From Myxococcota bacterium (lineage in GTDB: Bacteria; Myxococcota_A; Bradymonadia; UBA7976; UBA1532): a stretch of DNA of 64,000 bases. The position numbers and the translations under genes were made by a program. The stretch is from the NCBI GenBank assembly GCA_963169045.1, contig CAUJDF010000002.1, positions 1 through 64,000 on the forward strand. The letters run 5' to 3'. The notes under the pieces are model-generated. The model saw only the letters and a list, made by a program, of their open reading frames with translations. It had not been told where the DNA came from and searched no databases. This document shows positions 58,624-64,000 of the stretch, piece after piece (position 1 is the first letter of the stretch; every line of letters starts with the position of its first letter).

Positions 58624-59754
58624 CTAGCGGACGGCGAAGACGCACCAGCGGCCCCACACGGGGGCCCGGTCGCGCTCGGCGAGGGCGTCTTCGATCGCGG
58701 GCAGGCGCGCGAAGGACGGCGGGGCGACGGCGTCGATCGCCTCGGGCTCGAGGCTGGCCAGGACGACGCGTCCACCGGGGCGCGTGGCGCGCGCCGCCTC
58801 GAGCAGCAGCCAGCGCCGCGACCCGTCGTCGAGGTAGTCGGGGACGTTGCCCAGGTCGACGCCGTCGAACGCGCCCCCGGGCTCGGAGGCGAGCGCGAGG
58901 CGCGGCGGATCGGCGCGCACCTCGAGGCGATCGAGCTGCGCCCGCAGGCGCTCGTGGCCCGAGGGCAGCAGATGGCGCGGCAGGGTGGCGAGCACGCCCG
59001 CGTCGTTGCAGAAGGCGCGCGACCACACCGGCGAGCCGGGCAGCCCGACGCGGACGAGCCGACGCAGCGCGTCCATCGGATCGCCGCGGGTGAACGTGCC
59101 GATGGCGTCGTCGCCGGGCTCGGCGAGGCGGCCGCGCAGGGCGCAGAGCCGCACGGCGTGGCGCCAGAAGCCCGGCCGGTCGAGCCGCGCGGCGAACGTG
59201 GCCTCGCGCTCGGCGCGGTCGCCGTAGAGCAGCGCGCGGTACGCGTCGCGCGGAAGGTGCGCACGCAAGAGGTCGCGCAGCAGTCTGCCCAGCGCGACCT
59301 CGGCGCCGACGCTGAAGAGGCCGTTGCCGAGCGCCTCGGCGTGGCGGTCCCAGAAGCGGCGGTCCTCGGCGGGGAGCGCGAGCGCGCCGAACAGCGCGAG
59401 ACGCGACGCGAACGACGCGCGCAGGAGGCCGAGGAGACGGAGCGCGTCGAGCCGCGTCAACTGGCGGTGCGCGGCGACCTTCAGGCGCAGGATCGCGCCG
59501 AAAGCGTCCGGATCCTGGGAGCTTGCGACGACGACGCCCGCGGCGCCCGCCGCCAGGTGCGCCAGGGCCGACTCGGCGCCCCCGTGGGCGTCGGCCACGA
59601 AGATGCGGGCGCCCGGGCCGGCCTCCAGCGCCGCCACGGCCACCTCGGGGTCGTGGGTGAACCCCGCGTGCAGCAGGGCGGGCGACGGACGCCACGGCGC
59701 CTCGGGCAGCGGCGTCGTCGCGGCGTCGAAACAGGAATCACCGAGGTCGATCAT
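58624..59754 (-). CDS. BtaA-like (DUF3419) SAM-dependent transferase
   Basis: The 376-residue protein resembles DUF3419/BtaA proteins, which move the 3-amino-3-carboxypropyl group of SAM to diacylglycerol in betaine-lipid synthesis. Order of features: ARIFVADAHGGAESALAHLA as an atypical SAM loop, DAFGAILRLKVAAHRQLTRL, a central helical part (GLFSVGAEVALGRLLRDLLR) and a late GVDLGNVPDYLDD with VLASLEPEAID. The glycine-rich loop is less conserved than in true BtaA, and no BtaB-like N-methyltransferase is adjacent. Function therefore may differ. ATG at 59754 is the first good start. Confidence 0.66.
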   Translation of the reverse strand: MIDLGDSCFDAATTPLPEAPWRPSPALLHAGFTHDPEVAVAALEAGPGARIFVADAHGGAESALAHLAAGAAGVVVASSQDPDAFGAILRLKVAAHRQLTRLDALRLLGLLRASFASRLALFGALALPAEDRRFWDRHAEALGNGLFSVGAEVALGRLLRDLLRAHLPRDAYRALLYGDRAEREATFAARLDRPGFWRHAVRLCALRGRLAEPGDDAIGTFTRGDPMDALRRLVRVGLPGSPVWSRAFCNDAGVLATLPRHLLPSGHERLRAQLDRLEVRADPPRLALASEPGGAFDGVDLGNVPDYLDDGSRRWLLLEAARATRPGGRVVLASLEPEAIDAVAPPSFARLPAIEDALAERDRAPVWGRWCVFAVR

Positions 59755-59877
59755 GCTCGTTCCTCGCGCGGGCGGCGCGGCGGCCGGTGTGCAGGACCCG
59801 CGCCCGCCGCCGCCGGGTCCCCCGAGCCGCCGGGAAAGTTCGCGCGTCCGCCGGGCTCCGCGGGTATCCTGCGCGCC

Positions 59878-60573
59878 GTGTCGGCTTTTCCGCGAATTTT
59901 CCGCCGGGGCGCGCCCTTGCTCGTGCTGGCGTCGGCCTGCGCCGCGCCCCGGCCCCCACCGCTGCTCGCCGATGTGCCCACGGCCAGCGAGGTCCGTGCG
60001 CTCCCCGGCGACGCCGCGCGCGGGGGCCGCCATCTGACGGATCGGGCCTTCGGGCGGACGGGCTTGAGCTGCGGGTCCTGCCACACCCTCCGCCCCGAGG
60101 ACGAAGCGGTCCGGCCGGCACCTCCTCTGGCGGGCGCGGCGGCGCGCGCCGCCCTGTGGAGCGGGCACGCGCCCGATCTTTCGACGGCGGTGGGCATGTG
60201 CGCCGAGCGATACCTGGCGGTGCCGCCGCCCGACGGCGAGGCGCTCGGCGATCTCGTCGCCGCGATCCGCGCGCTGCCCGCCGCCGCGGCGCCGGCGCGC
60301 ACCTTCGCCCACGCGATCCCCGACCCGCTCGAGGGCGGCCGCGCCGAGGCCGGGGCGATGGTCTACCGGCGGGCCTGCGCCGGGTGCCACGAGACCGGCG
60401 CCGCGCCGCCGGCGAAGGACGCCGGCTGGCCCCCCCGCGTGGTGGCCGCCGCCGTGCGGGGGCTCGACCGTCCGCGGCACCCCGGCAGCCTGATGCCCCC
60501 CTTCCCGATCGAAGCGCTCTCCGACGCCGACGTGCGCGACCTCGCCGCCTGGGTTGATGCCGGCGCGCGCTGA
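59878..60573 (+). CDS. Dihaem cytochrome c (probable lipoprotein)
   Basis: A 231-residue exported protein with two CxxCH haem-binding sites: SCGSCHTL (around 62-69) and ACAGCHET (around 170). Methionine axial ligands may lie in AVGMCAERY and GSLMPPFPI. The signal peptide ends in a lipobox-like ASAC, suggesting attachment to the outer membrane. GTG at 59878 is in frame with the signal peptide. Likely an electron carrier or peroxidase-type protein; no oxidoreductase partner is adjacent. It is divergent from the BtaA-like gene by 123 bp. Confidence 0.82.
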   Translation: MSAFPRIFRRGAPLLVLASACAAPRPPPLLADVPTASEVRALPGDAARGGRHLTDRAFGRTGLSCGSCHTLRPEDEAVRPAPPLAGAAARAALWSGHAPDLSTAVGMCAERYLAVPPPDGEALGDLVAAIRALPAAAAPARTFAHAIPDPLEGGRAEAGAMVYRRACAGCHETGAAPPAKDAGWPPRVVAAAVRGLDRPRHPGSLMPPFPIEALSDADVRDLAAWVDAGAR

Positions 60574-60634
60574 CTCGCGCCCGCGCGTCGCCGGTGCTAG
60601 GCTCGCCCCCGAAACGAGCGAGGAACCGCGCCGG

Positions 60635-61879
60635 ATGCAGTGCCCGAGCTGTGCGAACGACATCCCGGAGCAGTCCAATTTCTGCGGCTTCTGCGGTCAC
60701 CGTCTCGAGCGGCCCGCGCCGCCCCCGGCGGAGAGGCCCGCCGCGGCGCCAGCGTCGATCGAGGCGCCCGAATCGCCGGAGCTGACCGACGAGCTGATGC
60801 GGACGTCGATGGGCGCGACCCTGATCGGCGCGCCCGCCTTCCCCCCCGAAGAGCCGCCGGTGGAGAGCGAATCGCCGGGGGACGACATCAACGCGACCCA
60901 GGCGATGACCGCGCTCGGCGCGTTCGACCTCGAGGGGCAGGACACGGCGACGCACGGCACCGTCGAGACCGCCGCCGTCACCGCGCCCGAGCCGGCGGTC
61001 GTCGCCGTCGCGGCGCCGGCGGCTGCGGTGGCCTCCGCGCCCGCGCCGGCTCCGGTGGCCGCCACGCCGGTCGCCGCGGCGCCGGCGCGCGCGACGGGGC
61101 CGGAGCCGATCGCGTACCGCGCGGTGCCGGCAGCGATGCCCAGGCCGCAGCCACGGGTCGAAGAACCCTCGGTTATCGTCGACACGGCGGTCCAGCGGGA
61201 GGCGGCGGCGCTCGAGGAGGCGGTGGTGACGGCCCGCGACCTCGGCGACGGCGCGCCGGCCGCCGACCTCGCGCCCGCGGCGGCGCCGAAGGTCGAGGTC
61301 GCTGCGCCCGCACCCGCCCGCGCCGAACCGCCGAAGGCCGAGGTCGCTGCGCCCGCGCCCGCCCGCGCCGAACCGCCGAAGGCCGAGCCCGCGAAGAGGG
61401 CCGAGCCCGTCCGCGCCGAACCTCCGAAGGCCGAGCGCGCGAAGAAGGCCGAGCCCGCCCGCGCGGAGCCCGCGCAAAGGCCCGCAAGCAGCAGGAAATC
61501 CGAGACGACGCGCGCCGAGGCCTCGAAGAAGCCCGCTGCGGCGCCCGCACCGGCCGGCGGCGGCGACTTCCGCGAGACCGCCTGGTTCATGCAGGCCATC
61601 GATCCGGAGAAGCTCGGCGACATCGAGCGCGACGACCCCTCGGCACGCCAGGATCGCTACAAGGAAGGCAGCGAGATCGTCGACACGCAGCAGCGGCGCC
61701 AGTTCTCGCTCAACGCGAACGCGGCCCCGCCCGTCCGCGAAACCAACGTGCGGCAGGCGCGCCTCGAGCTCGAGAAGGCCGAGGGCGGCGGTGTCAACAA
61801 GGCGCTCGTGCTCGGGATCGTCGTCGCCGTGCTCGGGGGGCTCGGCGGCGCGGCCTGGTTCCTCTTCGCGGGCCGGTAG
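60635..61879 (+). CDS. Zinc-ribbon protein with long Ala/Pro/Glu-rich linker and C-terminal membrane helix
   Basis: The 414-residue protein begins with a double CxxC zinc ribbon (QCPSCANDIPEQSNFCGFCG), continues with about 250 residues of Pro/Ala/Glu/Lys low complexity including tandem PAPARAEPPKAEVAA-type units, and has a more ordered part (DFRETAWFMQAIDPEKLGDI). It ends with one membrane helix (about 392-411) close to the C terminus. Such tail-anchored zinc-ribbon proteins are frequent in Myxococcota and of unknown role. ATG at 60635 follows a GAGGAACC region. Upstream of a lipoprotein and RNase Y on the same strand. Confidence 0.7.
   Translation: MQCPSCANDIPEQSNFCGFCGHRLERPAPPPAERPAAAPASIEAPESPELTDELMRTSMGATLIGAPAFPPEEPPVESESPGDDINATQAMTALGAFDLEGQDTATHGTVETAAVTAPEPAVVAVAAPAAAVASAPAPAPVAATPVAAAPARATGPEPIAYRAVPAAMPRPQPRVEEPSVIVDTAVQREAAALEEAVVTARDLGDGAPAADLAPAAAPKVEVAAPAPARAEPPKAEVAAPAPARAEPPKAEPAKRAEPVRAEPPKAERAKKAEPARAEPAQRPASSRKSETTRAEASKKPAAAPAPAGGGDFRETAWFMQAIDPEKLGDIERDDPSARQDRYKEGSEIVDTQQRRQFSLNANAAPPVRETNVRQARLELEKAEGGGVNKALVLGIVVAVLGGLGGAAWFLFAGR
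61295..61384 (+). repeat. Tandem 45-bp repeat (two copies) within the zinc-ribbon gene linker
   Basis: Units start at 61295 and 61340 and differ at one base (gca/gcg). The 45-bp period keeps the frame and encodes EVAAPAPARAEPPKA twice, a probable recent slippage expansion in the disordered linker. Confidence 0.8.
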
Positions 61880-61883
61880 CGCC

Positions 61884-62324
61884 ATGCGTCTCCGCGTCGT
61901 CGGCTTGCTCTGCGCGGCCCTCCTCGCCGGGTGCCGCGACTCGCCGCGCGAGGTGATGCAGAGCGCGACGGAGGCCGCCGCGCGCCGCGATCTCGTCGCG
62001 CTGCAGGAGTCGTTCAGCGCCGCGACGGTCCAGCGGCTCCAGCGCGCCTGGAACCAGGACCAGGTGCCGCCCGCCGATGGCTGGCAGGCGCTCGCCGAGC
62101 AGCTGCTCTTCCTGGGCAAGGCGCTCGAGGTCAAAGACGAGGAGATCCGCGGCGACTACGCGAAGGTCACGACGTTGGCCGGCGTCGAGCCGCGCGACTA
62201 CTACCTCCGCAAGGAGGACGGCCGCTGGCGCCTCGAGATCGGGGCCGGGCAGCGCTTCGAGCAGGCGGCACCCGCCTCGGCGCCGGCCGAGCCGCCGCCG
62301 CCGGAGAGCAAGGGCGGGACGTGA
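61884..62324 (+). CDS. Small lipoprotein (146 aa)
   Basis: A 146-residue lipoprotein with signal peptide and lipobox LLAGC (Cys17). The mature part begins with a helix (REVMQSATEAAARRDLVALQ) and continues with a mixed region (YAKVTTLAGVEPRDYYLRKE, DGRWRLEIG) that resembles the DUF4878/NTF2-like fold of small envelope lipoproteins, then a Pro/Ala tail. ATG at 61884 is 4 bp after the preceding stop, so the genes are co-transcribed. RNase Y follows 31 bp on. Confidence 0.72.
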   Translation: MRLRVVGLLCAALLAGCRDSPREVMQSATEAAARRDLVALQESFSAATVQRLQRAWNQDQVPPADGWQALAEQLLFLGKALEVKDEEIRGDYAKVTTLAGVEPRDYYLRKEDGRWRLEIGAGQRFEQAAPASAPAEPPPPESKGGT

Positions 62325-62355
62325 CCCTCGCCCGTCGTGCTACAGTCGAGCGACC

Positions 62356-63924
62356 ATGATCGAAGTGGCCATCACCGCCGTCGCCACTGCCACGGCCGCC
62401 GCCCTGAGCACGACCCTCCTGCGTCGCCGCGGCCGCGCCGCCGAGGTCGCCCGCGCCGAGGCCGAGGCGCGCCGCGTGCGCGAGGCGGCGAGCAACGCCG
62501 CTCGGCAGGTTCAGTCCGCCGCCCTCGCCGAGGCCCGCGCCCGCGCCGAGGCGATACGGGCGAGCGTCCAGGCCGACCGGGAGGCGGTCGAAGCCGAGCT
62601 CGTGGCCGTCGAGGAGCGCATCGAGGCCCGCGCCCGCGCGCTCGAGGGCCGCGCCGAGCGCCTGCGGGACCGCGACGCCGAGATCGAGGGTCAGTTCGAC
62701 GCGCTCAAGGCACGACGGGCCGAGCTACAGACGGTCGAGCGCCAGCTCGCCGAGCTCGCGACGCAGGCCGATCAGGCCGTCGAGCGGACGGCGGGCATCA
62801 CCCGCGACACGGCGCGCGACGAGCTCCGACGCGACATGGTCGACGGCGCCCGGCTCGCGGCGCAGCGCGCTGCTCGAGAGATCGAGGAGCTGGCGCTGAG
62901 CGGGGCCGAGGCCGAGGCCCGCCGCGTGATCGACCTCGCCTGCGGCCGCTACGGCATTCCCCTGCCCGCCGAGCGCCTGGTCACCACCGTGACGCTGCCC
63001 ACGGCGGCGGCGGCGCGCGAGCGCCTGCTCGGCGGCGGGCGCGAGGTGCTGCAGGTGGTCACCTCGCTCTCGTCGGTCGAGTTCCTGCCGGTCGACGGCG
63101 ACGACGACACGCTGTACCTGCAGGCGCCCGATCCCTTCACGCGCGAGGTGGGCCGCCTGGCGTTCGAGCGGCTCGCCAAGGCGAAGAAGGCCGACGCAAG
63201 CGCGGCGAAGCGCTTCGTCGACGAGGCGCGGCAAGAGCTCGACCGCATCGCCCACACCGCCGGCAAGCGCGCGGCCGAGGTGCTCGGCCTGAAGGACGTC
63301 CACGCCGACATCCGTTACCTCGTCGGAAAGCTGCTGTATCGCACCAGCTACACACAGAACCAGTGGCAGCACGCGATCGAGACCGCCTTCCTCGCGGGGA
63401 TGATGGCCGAGGACATGGGCATCGACGTGCACCTCGCGCGGCGCGCGGCGCTCCTGCACGACATCGGCAAGGTGCTGTGGGCCGAGACCGAGGCGGTCGG
63501 CAGCCACGCCGTCAGCGGCGCGGCCTTCGCGCGCGATCACGGCGAGCCGCCCGAGGTGGTCCACCCGATCGCCGCGCACCACAACGACGAGAAGCCGGCG
63601 AGCGCGCTTGCGCACCTCGTGGCCGCCGCCGACGCGCTCAGCGGCGCCCGACCCGGGGCCCGCCGCGAGACCGAGGAGGCCTTCAGCACCCGCGTCGAGG
63701 ACCTCGAGCGCATCTGCGGCGACTTCGGCGGTATCGACAAGGCCTACGTCATTCAGGGAGGCCGCGAGGTGCGCGTCGTCGTCGATCCCCACCGGGTCGA
63801 CGACCTCGGCGCCGCGCGCCTCTCCTTCGACATCGCCCGCCGCATCGAGGGCGAGATGGTCTACCCGGGCCAGATCAAGGTGACCGTCATCCGCGCCACG
63901 CGGGCCTCCGCCGTCGTCCGCTGA
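62356..63924 (+). CDS. rny: Ribonuclease Y
   Basis: The 522-residue enzyme has the RNase Y order: N-terminal membrane anchor (about 3-22), long coiled coil (about 25-190), KH-like region (about 205-285) and HD domain. The HD motif ALLHDIGK has His368/Asp369, and the HD region opens with RTSYTQNQWQHAIETAFLAG, close to the family's RTSYGQNVLQHS. RNase Y starts mRNA decay at the membrane. The KH loop is altered: the usual GREGRN reads GGGREV, so RNA contact through it may be weakened. ATG at 62356. A short 76-bp end of the window follows without a gene. Confidence 0.9.
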   Translation: MIEVAITAVATATAAALSTTLLRRRGRAAEVARAEAEARRVREAASNAARQVQSAALAEARARAEAIRASVQADREAVEAELVAVEERIEARARALEGRAERLRDRDAEIEGQFDALKARRAELQTVERQLAELATQADQAVERTAGITRDTARDELRRDMVDGARLAAQRAAREIEELALSGAEAEARRVIDLACGRYGIPLPAERLVTTVTLPTAAAARERLLGGGREVLQVVTSLSSVEFLPVDGDDDTLYLQAPDPFTREVGRLAFERLAKAKKADASAAKRFVDEARQELDRIAHTAGKRAAEVLGLKDVHADIRYLVGKLLYRTSYTQNQWQHAIETAFLAGMMAEDMGIDVHLARRAALLHDIGKVLWAETEAVGSHAVSGAAFARDHGEPPEVVHPIAAHHNDEKPASALAHLVAAADALSGARPGARRETEEAFSTRVEDLERICGDFGGIDKAYVIQGGREVRVVVDPHRVDDLGAARLSFDIARRIEGEMVYPGQIKVTVIRATRASAVVR

Positions 63925-64000
63925 GCGAGTCATTACGGACCCTTCTAGATCCTCCATCCGCTGTCGATCCGTAGGAAGGGTGGTGACGCCTCCACGGAGC

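Noticed and set aside
1-64000. tRNA, rRNA and CRISPR arrays
   Set aside because: Gaps between genes were scanned by eye; none shows a tRNA cloverleaf with T-loop consensus, rRNA sequence, or direct repeats with unique spacers. The 42-43-bp array was considered but its spacers are also partly conserved and the core is palindromic without Cas genes.
63925-64000. Possible terminator after RNase Y (ACCCTTC and GAAGGGT)
   Set aside because: The arms are short and separated by over 30 bases with no T tract, so the pairing is not convincing.

Overview
The window reads as one chromosome segment from a high-GC, Gram-negative predatory or social type of bacterium of the Myxococcota (former Deltaproteobacteria) group. 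The signs are a MYXO-CTERM-like tail, MopE-type Cys/Asp metal-binding repeats in secreted proteins, many lipoproteins, three large Ser/Thr protein kinases (one fused to a cyclase-like and an ATPase module, one to a SUMF1 domain), degenerate receivers, and strong GC3 bias. No rRNA, tRNA or CRISPR was seen. Most genes sit tightly packed with ATGA, GTGA or TGATG overlaps.

Layout. 1-8.9 kb: end of a sorted surface protein, hrpB helicase, uppS, a sensor kinase/regulator pair, a beta-helix lipoprotein, a DEDDh exonuclease, methylmalonyl-CoA epimerase and an Asp/Asn beta-hydroxylase. 8,941-15,933: a 6,993-bp transposon-like element with 14-bp terminal inverted repeats (13/14) and a perfect 9-bp target duplication. 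It carries a MopE-repeat lipoprotein, an XRE regulator, a ClpP-like SDH protease coupled to a 73-aa protein, an IS4-type transposase, a coiled-coil/winged-helix protein and a HipA-like kinase coupled to a DUF3037-type protein. It has landed in the 5' end of the Asp/Asn hydroxylase gene. Joining the flanks with one copy of the 9-bp duplication restores an in-frame ATG and a 235-codon gene lying divergently 29 bp from the halogenase.

15.9-20.0 kb: a possible biosynthetic locus. It has a flavin-dependent halogenase with a C-terminal PqqD-like segment, a haem-oxygenase-like diiron protein, a 55-aa charged peptide translationally coupled to it, and a divergent anthranilate phosphoribosyltransferase homologue; the hydroxylase belonged here before the insertion. 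20-33 kb: giant signalling kinase, SIS-like protein, choice-of-anchor/beta-helix lipoprotein, an array of 16-bp palindromes repeated every 42-43 bp, two convergent alkaline-phosphatase-superfamily membrane enzymes and a kinase. 33-46.6 kb: isopropylmalate-dehydrogenase-type enzyme, MlaC/RND/lipoprotein operon, acyl-ACP desaturase, thiolase plus HMGL-type aldolase, TAXI binding protein, BioY and DUF218. 46.6-64 kb: kinase-SUMF1 fusion, Lnt-type acyltransferase, exosortase with a 71-aa PEP-CTERM substrate, a DUF4388/TPR/CPBP-like protein with two receivers, methyltransferase, HAMP protein, HEAT protein, BtaA-like transferase, dihaem cytochrome c, zinc-ribbon protein, lipoprotein and RNase Y.

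The best candidates for something undescribed are the cargo transposon with its precisely reconstructable insertion, the halogenase/diiron/peptide locus it interrupts, the helically phased palindrome array at 27.7-28.0 kb, and the exosortase with its very small dedicated substrate. All calls come from reading the sequence; no database search was run.
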